Shown: positions 8,381 through 17,835, numbered from the stretch's first letter. The stretch is DNA of 64,000 nt from Bacillus sp. V3B (GCF_024494465.1 NZ_JAETXM010000004.1:1-64000); one strand, 5' to 3'. Notes: generated by a model from the letters alone, not told the origin. Translations and numbers: made by a program.

Positions 8381-8692
8381 TTGAGAACCAAGGTACGCTC
8401 TGTCATTGAATATGCTCCGCATTTATCTGAGCAGTATGTGCAGAATGTGAGGGAGATTTTTAATCAAGATAACTTCCCGATTCTGCACGGGTTTAATGAT
8501 GAAGATGTCAATATCAAAACATGTCAAGGGTCGTGCAAACGTATACTGGGACACTCCCAGAGGTTGCAAGATCTGATATTAGAAATTTTTACGAATTTGT
8601 ATTATAGTGTTTTAACAAATACGTTCAGCGAAGCGCTATTTACGGGATTTAGTCAAGTGGCTCTAACTGTTGCATGTTATAAGGTGATATAA
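8381..8692 (+). pseudogene. DUF3231-like fragment
   Basis: The segment SEQYVQNVREIFNQDNFPIL followed by GFNDEDVNI matches the centre of DUF3231 proteins of Bacillus (about 330 residues, ferritin-like helical repeats). After DVNIKTCQ the similarity stops and later parts (ILEIFTNLYYSVLTNTFSEA) look like a rejoined distal piece. A residual gene with internal deletions. From 8693 to 8866 I see nothing else. Confidence 0.4.
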
Positions 8693-8866
8693 ACCCCATC
8701 AATACTAAGCGAATTGATCGCATTTTTGGTCACAGCTTGGTCACCGACTAGATGTTTTTAAATATTAATAGATAAATTTAAACGAGATTAAAATTGTTAT
8801 AAACCGTATTAAATCAAGATTCTGCATCATTAAACAAAACTAAATTTGGCCAAAAAAGATATCTTC

Positions 8867-8937
8867 CCTCTAACTTTAAAACCGCTTGAGACCTGCGTTC
8901 CAGGTCTGATGGGTTCGATTCCCACACAGTTCCGCCA
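8867..8937 (+). pseudogene. tRNA-Sec-like 3' half, relic copy 2
   Basis: Same 71-bp layout as 5967-6037. The loop reads CTTTAAA (8874-8880), followed by ACCGC, a 7-bp variable arm AGACCTG-cgttc-CAGGTCT, a T arm GGGTTCGATTCCCA and the end AGTTCCGCCA with G discriminator and CCA, all typical of bacterial tRNA-Sec. Relative to copy 1 the outer pair of the variable arm changes on both sides (A-T here, T-A there), a compensatory change. The 5' half is missing. A terminator follows 25 bp later, so this may be the native 3' end of a selC gene. Confidence 0.55.
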
Positions 8938-8961
8938 ACTAGACATATTATCGAATGTTAT

Positions 8962-8995
8962 ACCGTACGGGAGTTATTCACTCGTATGGTTTTTT
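8962..8995 (+). terminator. terminator after the tRNA-like relic
   Basis: Hairpin ACCGTACGGGAG / CTCGTATGGT with a two-base bulge and one G-T pair, followed by six T. Its place just behind the CCA end fits a tRNA gene terminator. Confidence 0.6.
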
Positions 8996-9050
8996 GATAT
9001 TATTTCAAGAACTTATATGCACTTCCTTAAATTCGGCCAAGCCATTATCG

Positions 9051-9094
9051 TTTTGCGTATACCAGGCCTACCTTTTGCGTATACCAGGCCTACC
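9051..9094. repeat. perfect 22-bp tandem duplication
   Basis: TTTTGCGTATACCAGGCCTA plus CC occurs twice head to tail with no mismatch, so the duplication is recent. It lies in non-coding DNA between the tRNA-like relic and the Wadjet operon. Confidence 0.85.
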
Positions 9095-9281
9095 TTTCGA
9101 GGTTATATCAAGCCCTCCGAAAAAAGCGCATTCCCTTTCTAATCTTCCAGTCCTTGGTTGGACCAATAAAGGTGTTGTTCATTTGCAGCCGACCATTATA
9201 TAAAAATAAAATTCATTTACCAAGAATAACACAACTAGTTTATAATATTAGGATGTCCAATTTGGATAATAGGAGTCTATT

Positions 9282-9305
9282 ATGAAACTCAGAAGATGTA
9301 AGTAG
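9282..9305 (+). other. seven-codon leader frame ending directly at jetD
   Basis: ATG AAA CTC AGA AGA TGT AAG TAG (MKLRRCK) has the best ribosome binding site here (AGGAG, about 6 bp upstream) and stops immediately before the GTG of jetD, in the same frame. Either it is a leader peptide coupled to jetD, or the original jetD start with an amber mutation at codon 8. A -10-like TATAAT lies at 9241-9246. Confidence 0.45.
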
Positions 9306-10379
9306 GTGAATAGCATCGATATTATTGAAACAAGGGTGAGAGGTTTTATAACTGATATTCAACACCCTAATCAAAAAAAGAAAATAAATATCAACGATTT
9401 AGAACTTCAGCTGCGCAAGCTTTTGGATGATTATGTTGAAATGGATGGGTATTCGTTGTTTTTTCATGCCATCGAAACATTGGTAGCGGAAGGACAACTG
9501 ATTCCGATTCAAAATAATCAATACAATGGAAGGACACCCGCTCTCCCATTATATTACTGGGTGAATATAAAAGTTCAGGCAACCAAATGGGATCGTCTGG
9601 AGATGATGAAATTAAGTGATGTGTTTGATTTTTCCTACTATGAAAATCATCCCGAATACCAAACGCCTGAGGAATGGACCCGAATCCAGAATGTATATCA
9701 TTTTCTTCAATCCAATCAGGAACGGGAAGTCGTGTCAGTCGAAGAAAGAAGCCTGGAGCTCGTTGGTCATGAAAAGTTTTTACTAGACAGTGATCTTTTT
9801 CCTGAGGGAAAAGGCTTTTTAGCTAGAATGGGCATTTCAGAAGAGCAGCTTAAAATGGTGCACTACGGGGAGCCTTTTGTCTTTTGGCTGAAACAAGGGA
9901 AAGATTTCAAAGATATTCAGCGGGTCTTGATTGTTGAAAATCGATCATTCTTCCATACTGCTATTCAGTTATTGGAAAACAATCAACTTGATTATGAACC
10001 TGAACTGATTATTTATGGGGATGGAACGAAAATTGAACGGAGTTTTTCCTTTTTCTTTCGAATGTTTCCGCCTAAATCTTATCTTTTCTATTATGTAGGA
10101 AATTTGGATGCTACAGGATACGGGATCTTCATTCGACTGATCGAAAAATATCCAGATTGCTGGATTCAACCTGCCTTAAAAATTTATCGCAAAATGCTCG
10201 AATGTCTAGACCAAAAGAATGACCAGAAAAGCGGCCAAACACAAAACAGCAAATACCGTGATGGATTCTTTCAATGGTTTACGGAAGAAGAGCAAGCGTT
10301 ACTGATGCAATTATGGCAGGAAAATAAGCGGATCCCACAAGAAGTCTTAACAATCGAAACATGGAGGAGATGGATGTGA
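9306..10379 (+). CDS. jetD: Wadjet anti-plasmid nuclease subunit JetD
   Basis: 357 residues. The C-terminal half has the Toprim-like arrangement of JetD (DUF2220/DUF3322): VLIVENRSFFHTAI, LIIYGDGTKIE and YYVGNLDATGYGIF, with the acidic residues expected of a metal-dependent topoisomerase/nuclease fold. In Wadjet the JetABC motor extrudes circular plasmid DNA and JetD cleaves it. The gene starts at GTG 9306, directly after a short in-frame leader ending TAG, with no strong site of its own. jetA follows with a GTGA overlap. Here JetD is first in the operon, unlike the classical jetABCD order, which fits the DUF6063-containing variant as I remember it. Confidence 0.85.
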   Translation: MNSIDIIETRVRGFITDIQHPNQKKKININDLELQLRKLLDDYVEMDGYSLFFHAIETLVAEGQLIPIQNNQYNGRTPALPLYYWVNIKVQATKWDRLEMMKLSDVFDFSYYENHPEYQTPEEWTRIQNVYHFLQSNQEREVVSVEERSLELVGHEKFLLDSDLFPEGKGFLARMGISEEQLKMVHYGEPFVFWLKQGKDFKDIQRVLIVENRSFFHTAIQLLENNQLDYEPELIIYGDGTKIERSFSFFFRMFPPKSYLFYYVGNLDATGYGIFIRLIEKYPDCWIQPALKIYRKMLECLDQKNDQKSGQTQNSKYRDGFFQWFTEEEQALLMQLWQENKRIPQEVLTIETWRRWM

Positions 10380-11881
10380 ACGAATCATGGGAAGGGTTCG
10401 CCCAGCGAATGCAACGATTAAATCCACTGTTTGAGCTTGGGAGAGGAATGGAAGTAGGGGAGCTGAAACCTCATCTCCAAACGATTCTCATGCAAGTGCT
10501 TCTCACCATCTTTTATCGAGAATTAAATGATGATGATCATCGAAGCAAATCAGATATCAAGTATATGGTAGAATATTCCATTAAACAAATGAAGCTTTTA
10601 GCCGACGATAAGCAAATTGATCGGATTACAAGTGGGCTCCTGTATCAGGGAAAAGAAGAATATAGTAAACCGTTTGAAGCCTTGTATTATGATGAAATCA
10701 GACAATCCTGGGAGACGCAAACCTTCCGCTATGTCACGATGGATGAATTATATACGAATTTAGAGATGGGTGGATCCATTGTTTATAAACTGACCGATGT
10801 CGCTCAGGAAATGATTTTTATGAGCAGGGAAATGGCGGAGGAGTTCTCGATCACGATTGAACAACTCTATAGTATGCAGTTGATTAAAAATGGTAATTTC
10901 AGAAAAGCTACGCGAAACCTCGATCACCTCATTTCACGAGTCAACCGCTTAATGGCAAATGAATTTTCTTTTCAAAAGGAAATGATCAATAATCCCAAAA
11001 TCTTATTGATGGAAGAAAAATGGCAAAGGGCCGACAATCGGGGTGAAATTGAAAAGCAATTTGAAGAAGAAAAAAATCACTTTCGTACAATCATGAGTAT
11101 GCTCGAAAAAACGAAACGAAGAAATGAAGAAGATGATTATATTCAGAAAGAATTGATTCTTCTTCAAGAAAAAATTGGCCATACAAGGCAATTGCATGAT
11201 CGGTTTGCGAAGCTTGTTATTCAAAATATCTCCTATGAAATGAAATTAAAAGTGGAAAACCCTTCACTGTTTTGGGAGAACAGCTTGGTTTCTTTTCGAG
11301 AACATATTTATGAAAATTGGTTGATGAAGGAAGGCGTTCAGTCTTTTACGCAAATCGAAACGGTTCTGTCTCCTTTGTTTTCACCGAAGAATGAATTTAT
11401 TTTGCCGCTTGATTGGATTTGGGGAGAACAAGAATTCAATGAAAAACAAGTAACCGATACTGTTATCGAAGAGGAAGCAGAAGAGAAGGTTACTACGATG
11501 CGCGTGACGAACTGGGATTCGGTGATTCAGGCATGGAGTTATGTTTTTCAATATTTACAAACATACGGAGAGTTTTCGTTAGCGGATTTAGCGACGTTGC
11601 CATTAGAAGTGCAGGATTTATGGTTTAAAGAATCAGAAACCATTGATTTATGGATGATGTTTGATAAAAAGCCGCTAAAGGTTCAGGTGTTGCATCGGAA
11701 GGAAGAAACCTTTAGCGATGAGCGGGAAATTCTTCTATATAAACTCATGCAGGAATACCCGCAATTTCAAGTGTTTGAAGGCTTGAAGATCTATACCAAG
11801 TTTGATCATCAAGCGGAGCCTTTCCGATTGTCTCGAATGAAAATAACCCCGTTTAAAATATGTGTACAGGAGGAGAAGTGA
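10376..11881 (+). CDS. jetA: Wadjet subunit JetA (kleisin-like)
   Basis: The likely start is GTG 10376 (VNESWEGFAQRMQRLNPLFE), 6 bp after GGAGGAG and overlapping the jetD stop as GTGA; ATG 10361 overlaps the ribosome binding site. The protein is about 501 residues, mostly helical, with a charged coiled-coil middle (for example EKQFEEEKNHFRTIMSMLEK) and winged-helix-like ends. In Wadjet complexes JetA is the kleisin that bridges the JetC heads and holds JetB. Assignment rests on operon context and general layout more than on a motif. Tight overlap with both neighbours implies one transcript. Confidence 0.75.
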   Translation: MNESWEGFAQRMQRLNPLFELGRGMEVGELKPHLQTILMQVLLTIFYRELNDDDHRSKSDIKYMVEYSIKQMKLLADDKQIDRITSGLLYQGKEEYSKPFEALYYDEIRQSWETQTFRYVTMDELYTNLEMGGSIVYKLTDVAQEMIFMSREMAEEFSITIEQLYSMQLIKNGNFRKATRNLDHLISRVNRLMANEFSFQKEMINNPKILLMEEKWQRADNRGEIEKQFEEEKNHFRTIMSMLEKTKRRNEEDDYIQKELILLQEKIGHTRQLHDRFAKLVIQNISYEMKLKVENPSLFWENSLVSFREHIYENWLMKEGVQSFTQIETVLSPLFSPKNEFILPLDWIWGEQEFNEKQVTDTVIEEEAEEKVTTMRVTNWDSVIQAWSYVFQYLQTYGEFSLADLATLPLEVQDLWFKESETIDLWMMFDKKPLKVQVLHRKEETFSDEREILLYKLMQEYPQFQVFEGLKIYTKFDHQAEPFRLSRMKITPFKICVQEEK

Positions 11882-12627
11882 TGAACGCAGAAACGATCAA
11901 AAGAGCATCAGCTGTCTATTTTTCGTTAGTAAAAGAGAAGGTCATCGACGAAAATAGTGAACACTTCCAGACGTATTTTGATCCAGAAGTGAGACAGACC
12001 GTTCTTTTATTAGCAGATGAATCAGGTACATATATCATTGAATCACCTAAACGTATCCAATTAGTTGTCCAGCCAACCGGCTCCGTCTTTGCGACGAATT
12101 TTACTCATATGAAAGAAAAGCATCGTCAAATTGAAACGAAAAAACACTTTCATTTAATTAGCGTGGTCATTATGGCTTTTTTAGCAGTCATTGACAGCAA
12201 CCAAGCTGCCAAAATCCGTACGAAGCGGGAAGGAATTAGCTACTACGCATTAGAACGGCAAGTCAACGACCTGATCATGAATTGGGATAGTATTCTTAAA
12301 ACGAAACCGACCTTCGGAGAAGAAGAACAAATTGATATGAAGGAAGTTGTGACCACGTGGAAGTACATGGAAGTTGACACAGAGGATTACGGAGTTAAAA
12401 AAGCCAATCGACGAACGAGAATCGGTTTAATTGCCAGCGCTATGCGCTTATTAGAGACGGAGGGGCTGGTTGTCATTCTGGATCAGAATGATATCCCAAA
12501 GGCCATTCCGAAACAAGAGCTTTTTGAGCGAATTGAATACTTGTATCACGATTACGATCGCTATGAATTATTTAAACAGTTAATGACAACAGAGGAGGAT
12601 TGGCATGCCGAAAATCCATCGAATTAG
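11881..12627 (+). CDS. jetB: Wadjet subunit JetB (DUF6063-like)
   Basis: The start is ATG 11881, overlapping the jetA stop (TGATG) behind AGGAGGAG; 248 residues. It is a winged-helix type protein (IKRASAVYFSLVKEKVIDEN and a later block RIGLIASAMRLLETEGLVVI), matching the small DUF6063-like subunit that sits between the kleisin and SMC genes in this Wadjet variant and corresponds to MukE. It should bind JetA in the JetABC motor. It overlaps jetC by 23 bp. Confidence 0.72.
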   Translation: MNAETIKRASAVYFSLVKEKVIDENSEHFQTYFDPEVRQTVLLLADESGTYIIESPKRIQLVVQPTGSVFATNFTHMKEKHRQIETKKHFHLISVVIMAFLAVIDSNQAAKIRTKREGISYYALERQVNDLIMNWDSILKTKPTFGEEEQIDMKEVVTTWKYMEVDTEDYGVKKANRRTRIGLIASAMRLLETEGLVVILDQNDIPKAIPKQELFERIEYLYHDYDRYELFKQLMTTEEDWHAENPSN

Positions 12628-15600
12628 AATTGTTGGCCTGAAGTATGATGGCATGCAAAAGCAATATAAAGATATTACTTTTGATTTTCATAATGAGGAG
12701 ACCTCAACAAATGGTCTCATTTCGATGATGAATGGCGGCGGGAAAGGGGTATTCTTACAAACGATCTTCCAAATCCTCAAACCTGGAACGTCGTGGGGAA
12801 AACAAAACAATCGTTATTATCAGCAGTTCTTTTTTAATCATAAAGAGCAATTTATTCCCTATACCTTTCATGTGGTCATTCAATGGGAATTGGATGGTGC
12901 GGATTGCCGGCATCTGATCACGGGAGGAATGTTCTCAGCCGAACAGCGGATCTCAATGAGTGAAGAAAGTGGAAATGAAAATAAAACATTGGGACAGGAA
13001 GCGAAGATCCTTCCGAATATTACTTTTTATACAAGAGAATTTGAACGGAATGAAGAGGCGGCGCTTGAGCATATTCCACTCTATGAAAATGATGAGGTGG
13101 CTGAAACCGAAAGCTTGAAAGACTATTTAAAATGGAATGGATATGACGTTTACCGAGATACGAAGAAGCATTATCGCATCCTTGATACATATGGAATTGA
13201 CCGGAAAGACTGGGATATTTTGAAGGATATTAACAAGGATGAAGGCGGTGTTGGGAAATACTTTGAGGGAGCGGAAGATGATCATTCTCTGTTCCAAAAA
13301 CGAATCATTCCGACGATTAGTCAAGTCTTACATCGAACCGAGCATCAAAAGAACGATCTTATGGAGATTTTCAAGAGCCAGGCAAGTATCGCAAAGGACC
13401 TGCCTGTTCTTTTAAAAAGAGAGCAAGCCCATAAAGAGTTTTTAGAAGATATTGTTCCATTTGAAGATCATTTAGCAAAAGGTATACAGCAGAAAGAAAT
13501 TGTGGAAGAAAGTATAAAAGTAGGAAGACAATTGTTAGGTGCTTTAGAGCATTTGAAGCAATCGGAAGAAGAAAGTTTGCTTGCTTTAGAGAAAGACATG
13601 GAGAAATTAACTTTAAAGCAAGCCGATTTACGCTATCAAAAAGATAATTTAGAGTATGCAAACGCACATAGAGAGGTAATGGATTGGGATCAGAAATTAG
13701 TAGAAGAACGAAAGAAGCATTCTTCCGTACAAGACATCGTGAAAGAGAAACAGGAACGAAAAGACCAGCTTGCCTTTCAGCTTTTATTGAAAGAGTGGAG
13801 TGAAAACGAGCAAACCATTCGCTCCCTTTCTCAGCAGATCGCTAAATTGGAACAAAATAGTGGCCTCGAGCAAGTGAATCAACGAATGGACGAAATCAAA
13901 AAAGAAGCAGCCCAGCAATGGGAGCAGTCCTCTCAGTCGATACGAGAAGCAGTTAAGCAATATTTTGGGTATCAAAAGTTCTTAAAGAAAAAAGGAAAAG
14001 AGCTGTCGCAGCAGGATAAACAAAAGACAAAAGACATTGCTCAGCTTAGTACTGAAATTGACTTTCTCTATACGCAAATGCATACCTTTGAATCGAAGGA
14101 AGCGGCACTCATTCAAGAATTTGGTGACCGCTTAACCTATGACTTAAAGGGTTTTATCGAGAGTCTTTCGAAACAAATTGAAGACAAAAAGGAAAAGTTA
14201 GAAGAGCTGCAAGCAAAAGATAAAGCATCTAATGAAAAGCAAAATGAATTGGCCACTTCTCATGGTACGCTCGTTCAATCGATTCAGTTTTCAGAAGAAA
14301 AATGTGAAGAATTAAAGGCAGCAAATAAAGAGCAAAAGCAAAGGGAAGACAAACTAGCCGGTAAGCTTCATGGTTTACTAGATGACGTCAGTGCACCATT
14401 GACTCAGTCTCGCTTATCGAAGTATAGCTTACAGATCGAAGAAGTACTAAGCCAGAATCGACAACAAGGGGAACAAATAAAAAAAGAACTTTGGGAAACA
14501 CAACTCGACTATTCTTTAAATGATGAGTCCTTCTGGATTGCGAATAAAGATGTGAAAGAATTAAAAGAATGGATCGATGAGAAGACGGGTATTGATGTGT
14601 TTTATGGAACTCAATTTCTTCAATCTTTAAGTGCAGAGGAAATGGCGAACTTATTTGTGACGTATCCGCTCCTTCCATACGGTTTAGTCGTAAGTCGACA
14701 CCAATGGCAAAAAATTAATCAGCAGGTTCTTTCAGGAAGAATGTTTAAAAGTCCTGTTCCGATTTTCATGCGTGAGGAAATGAAGAGCGATCACCAGCAA
14801 GCCTCCTTTGTGATCATGAACGGAACCGAGAAAGAGCTATTAACAGATAAAAATCATTTCACCAACTGGAAAATAAAGATTGCAAAACAAATAGAAGAGA
14901 AGAAAGATACGCTCAGTGAAATGGAGAAAACCGAAACCTCCTTACGTCGCATTTTAAAAGAAATCGATCGATTCTTATCAAGTCAGCTTTCGAGTGAAAT
15001 CGAAAAAGCGATTGATCAGGAACAGAATGCTCTTTTTTCTAAGAAAACGAAATTACAGGAAATCACCACACAAGAGGAAAAAGAAAAAGAATTACAGCTT
15101 CAGCAAAAAGAGCAACTTGAAAAGACAAAGGCAAAGATCGAAAAGCTGACAAAAGATGTGGAAACATTAGAGGAGTTTGAGCAAGAAAAAAATCTTCATC
15201 AAGAAAATAAACGGGTGAAAGTAGAAAAAGAGAAACAAAAAGAAAATCTGGTCATCGGGCAGCAAGAAATTGGAAATGAGCACGAAACTATCGTTGAGCT
15301 GCAAAACAAGTGGAATCAAACGTATGTAGAATGGAAGCACTCAACCGAGCAAAGTATAAAGGAGATATCCTTCTTTATGAAAGAAGCGACTTTTCCTTCT
15401 GATGAAAAAGCAGATTCATGTGAAGAGGTTCCACGCTTATCATCTCGTTTATTAGAAGAGATCAATGGAAGCATCGAAGAGCTCAAACAGCTGCAAAAAT
15501 CAAAAGAAGAACAGGCTCGAGAATTACTCGTTATTCAAGCCAAAAAAGAAACCGAACAAAAGCAGCAAAAGAAATTAGAGAAAAAACTCAATACTCATCA

Positions 15601-17068
15601 TAAAGATTGGAATCAAGCTCCAGAGCCAGATGAGCCTATGAGTATATTAGAAAATATGCTGCAAACGGCCCAGAAGGAAGCAAAAGCAGCCGAAAAAGAA
15701 GAACGGGAACAAGGAACGGCCGTAACTGTAGCCGAAACGTCTCTACAGCATGCGACCGAACAGCGTGAAAAGTCAGGAAAAAAGATAGCAAAGCATGAAA
15801 AACAGCCTGAAGAATGGGCAGACCTTGACTTAGAAGTAAAGGCCGTCGAAATTAAAGACCAAACGAAACGAACGAAAGACGAAATAAAGCAGGCTGAGAA
15901 ACGGCAAAAAGAAACAGAAGCAAATATTACGGGTTATGAAGGGGATTTGTTAACTCTCTCTGTCATCCTAAAGGAAGAAGCAGCCGCCTTTACGGAAGAG
16001 GATATAGAAAAAATTAAGATTCAAGGAAAATCCTGTAGCTTATCCTGGTGCGAAGAACATCAAGCGATTCAGGAAGAAGGCCAAGAAAAGCATGCGAAAA
16101 TCGAACAATCACTTCGTAATGTAAAGCTTACAATTGAAGGAAAAGATTGGGAGGTACGATTTAAAAACGAAGTATTAACAACATTAGACCATATGGATAC
16201 AAGGCATTATAACCATATTCAAAGCATCGTTAAAAATATGAAACGTTTTTCACAAAGTGGATTAGAACAATTAGAACGCGACAAAGAAAGGGCAGAAAAG
16301 GCTCAAAACTTCTGGGCTAGCCGTGCCAGTATGAAAGTGATGAGCATTTCAGAGGCGATTCGTTCAATGATTGCGAAAATGAAGCTGAAAAATGAACGAG
16401 GATCCTTCCCACTCGTCCAGCTCAAGGAAGACATCTTACCGAAAAAAGCGGAGGAGATCGAACCACTACTGAAGCAGCATTTTGTTTCGACCATTAATAG
16501 AATTACGGAACAATTTGATACGATTGATGATACGAATCAAGCCTTAAACCAAGAAATAAAACAACTCATTAGTGATGAGCAAATTTTATTTGTCTCCCTT
16601 CGAAATCGATATCCTGAGCTACTCGTCTATAATATGCGGACGGATAATGCCCTTATGTATGGGAAACCGCAACGTGAGCATTATTCGACATGGCAGACGA
16701 TTAATCAAGGTTCTAAGACGAAATCCGATGGAAGTGGGGGACAAAAGCTATCCGCCCGAATGGTGATGATGATGATGTTATTATCCGTTAAAGGTGAAAC
16801 CGATCAAAGCTGGGTTCCTTTAGTCTGTGATAATCCGTTCGGACAAGCAGCATCGGCTCATGTCCTTGACCCGATCTTCGCAGTGGCTGAAAAACTGAAG
16901 TTCCAGTTCATCGTCGTCACACCGCCCGAACTGGTGAAAACGGAAATCAGCCAACGATTTGATGCCTATTATAAATTGGACTTCATTCGTGAAAAAGGAA
17001 AAGAAATTGTTTCGGACACGATTGTTCCAGCATTTCGGATTTACCAGGGAGAGGAAGTCGTTCAATAA
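12605..17068 (+). CDS. jetC: Wadjet SMC-like motor ATPase JetC
   Basis: 1487 residues with SMC/MukB architecture: N-terminal nucleotide-binding half (MMNGGGKGVFLQTIF, residues 41-55), very long Lys/Glu/Gln-rich coiled coils (about 260-1330) around a central hinge-like globular part (about 660-760), and C-terminal half with ABC signature GSGGQKLSA (about 1379) and Walker B-like WVPLVCDNPFG (about 1402). It should dimerise and extrude plasmid DNA loops. The P-loop lacks the usual Ser/Thr after Lys (K47-G48), and Walker B ends in DN instead of DE; these may be family norms here or signs of altered catalysis. The start ATG follows GAGGAGG within jetB. A hairpin follows the gene. Confidence 0.85.
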   Translation: MPKIHRIRIVGLKYDGMQKQYKDITFDFHNEETSTNGLISMMNGGGKGVFLQTIFQILKPGTSWGKQNNRYYQQFFFNHKEQFIPYTFHVVIQWELDGADCRHLITGGMFSAEQRISMSEESGNENKTLGQEAKILPNITFYTREFERNEEAALEHIPLYENDEVAETESLKDYLKWNGYDVYRDTKKHYRILDTYGIDRKDWDILKDINKDEGGVGKYFEGAEDDHSLFQKRIIPTISQVLHRTEHQKNDLMEIFKSQASIAKDLPVLLKREQAHKEFLEDIVPFEDHLAKGIQQKEIVEESIKVGRQLLGALEHLKQSEEESLLALEKDMEKLTLKQADLRYQKDNLEYANAHREVMDWDQKLVEERKKHSSVQDIVKEKQERKDQLAFQLLLKEWSENEQTIRSLSQQIAKLEQNSGLEQVNQRMDEIKKEAAQQWEQSSQSIREAVKQYFGYQKFLKKKGKELSQQDKQKTKDIAQLSTEIDFLYTQMHTFESKEAALIQEFGDRLTYDLKGFIESLSKQIEDKKEKLEELQAKDKASNEKQNELATSHGTLVQSIQFSEEKCEELKAANKEQKQREDKLAGKLHGLLDDVSAPLTQSRLSKYSLQIEEVLSQNRQQGEQIKKELWETQLDYSLNDESFWIANKDVKELKEWIDEKTGIDVFYGTQFLQSLSAEEMANLFVTYPLLPYGLVVSRHQWQKINQQVLSGRMFKSPVPIFMREEMKSDHQQASFVIMNGTEKELLTDKNHFTNWKIKIAKQIEEKKDTLSEMEKTETSLRRILKEIDRFLSSQLSSEIEKAIDQEQNALFSKKTKLQEITTQEEKEKELQLQQKEQLEKTKAKIEKLTKDVETLEEFEQEKNLHQENKRVKVEKEKQKENLVIGQQEIGNEHETIVELQNKWNQTYVEWKHSTEQSIKEISFFMKEATFPSDEKADSCEEVPRLSSRLLEEINGSIEELKQLQKSKEEQARELLVIQAKKETEQKQQKKLEKKLNTHHKDWNQAPEPDEPMSILENMLQTAQKEAKAAEKEEREQGTAVTVAETSLQHATEQREKSGKKIAKHEKQPEEWADLDLEVKAVEIKDQTKRTKDEIKQAEKRQKETEANITGYEGDLLTLSVILKEEAAAFTEEDIEKIKIQGKSCSLSWCEEHQAIQEEGQEKHAKIEQSLRNVKLTIEGKDWEVRFKNEVLTTLDHMDTRHYNHIQSIVKNMKRFSQSGLEQLERDKERAEKAQNFWASRASMKVMSISEAIRSMIAKMKLKNERGSFPLVQLKEDILPKKAEEIEPLLKQHFVSTINRITEQFDTIDDTNQALNQEIKQLISDEQILFVSLRNRYPELLVYNMRTDNALMYGKPQREHYSTWQTINQGSKTKSDGSGGQKLSARMVMMMMLLSVKGETDQSWVPLVCDNPFGQAASAHVLDPIFAVAEKLKFQFIVVTPPELVKTEISQRFDAYYKLDFIREKGKEIVSDTIVPAFRIYQGEEVVQ

Positions 17069-17103
17069 GATGAAACAATGATAAAATTAAGGATTTAATA
17101 TTA

Positions 17104-17136
17104 AAAGTCTCACTTTCTGTATGGAAGGTGGGATTT
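17104..17136 (+). terminator. probable terminator of the Wadjet operon
   Basis: Hairpin AGTCTCACTT / AAGGTGGGATT with one bulged G and G-T pairs, followed by TTTTC. Modest stability. From 17137 to 17350 I see no gene. Confidence 0.5.
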
Positions 17137-17350
17137 TCATTTGTGCTTAGGCTACTAGAGGAAAAGAATGGTGAAACATTAGATACCAGGAATAATTATG
17201 TTTAGGAACTACCTGTAACAAATTTTTAAAAGGAATACAAGAGTACTGCTAAGGTTGTAAAAAAGATAGAGAGAATGGGCTATAATGATATACAAATTTA
17301 AAAATTAACATTTCAATGAAAAAAGCATTTTGTTAGTAAGGATGGTGTAT

Positions 17351-17617
17351 ATGAGGTATGTATTACATGAATTTACGGTTACGATGCCATTTGTAACAGT
17401 AGATGAATCAATGGAAAAGCTGAATCTATATGGCTATTATAATTTGTATTATGATCAGCCAATTGAGCAGGTCGCTGAGGAAAATGGATATGGAGTAAAG
17501 GAAATTCAAGATACAACTGTTGACTTGAAAGTGATTTTCGAAGAAATGGACAACGTTGAAAAAGCAAAAGAAGAAATTACAGAAATCTTAGATGTAAAGA
17601 AGGAAGAGATTTTCTAA
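17351..17617 (+). pseudogene. short protein resembling an L11-methyltransferase-like N-terminal domain
   Basis: The likely start is ATG 17351 (MRYVLHEFTVTMPFVTVDES) 6-8 bp after AAGGATGG. The 88-residue product resembles, from memory, the N-terminal domain of proteins annotated as ribosomal protein L11 methyltransferase-like in Bacillus (opening LHEFTVT, then YGYYNLYYDQPI). No methyltransferase motif follows, and an inverted IS1595 fragment begins within 20 bp. So it is probably a truncated gene, though a stand-alone small protein is possible. Confidence 0.35.
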
Positions 17618-17632
17618 GGATAAACTCTTCCC

Positions 17633-17800
17633 TCAATCCTTGCATAGAAAGCGTTGGCGACTGCGATATTTGCCATTATGCTTAACGAATGTACTACCAC
17701 AATGAACACAAGCCATACCCGAAGCAAATCGTGCTTTACAAATGGTATTGAGAAGTTTTGTGATTTTATCTGGCTCTTCTGGAAACAAATTTTGTTTCAT
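17633..17800 (-). mobile_element. IS1595-type transposase N-terminal fragment
   Basis: The minus strand encodes MKQNLFPEEPDKITKLLNTI and then the zinc ribbon CVHCGSTFVKHNGKYRSRQR-FLCKD of ISXO2/IS1595 transposases. The frame stops at TGA exactly where the last zinc-ribbon Cys should stand (LCKD-stop-GKSL), and the similarity ends four codons later at the joint with the upstream gene. No DDE domain is left, so this is a dead IS scar. Confidence 0.6.
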
Positions 17801-17835
17801 TGCCTCAAATCGTGCTATTTGCAAACAGGCTTCAT

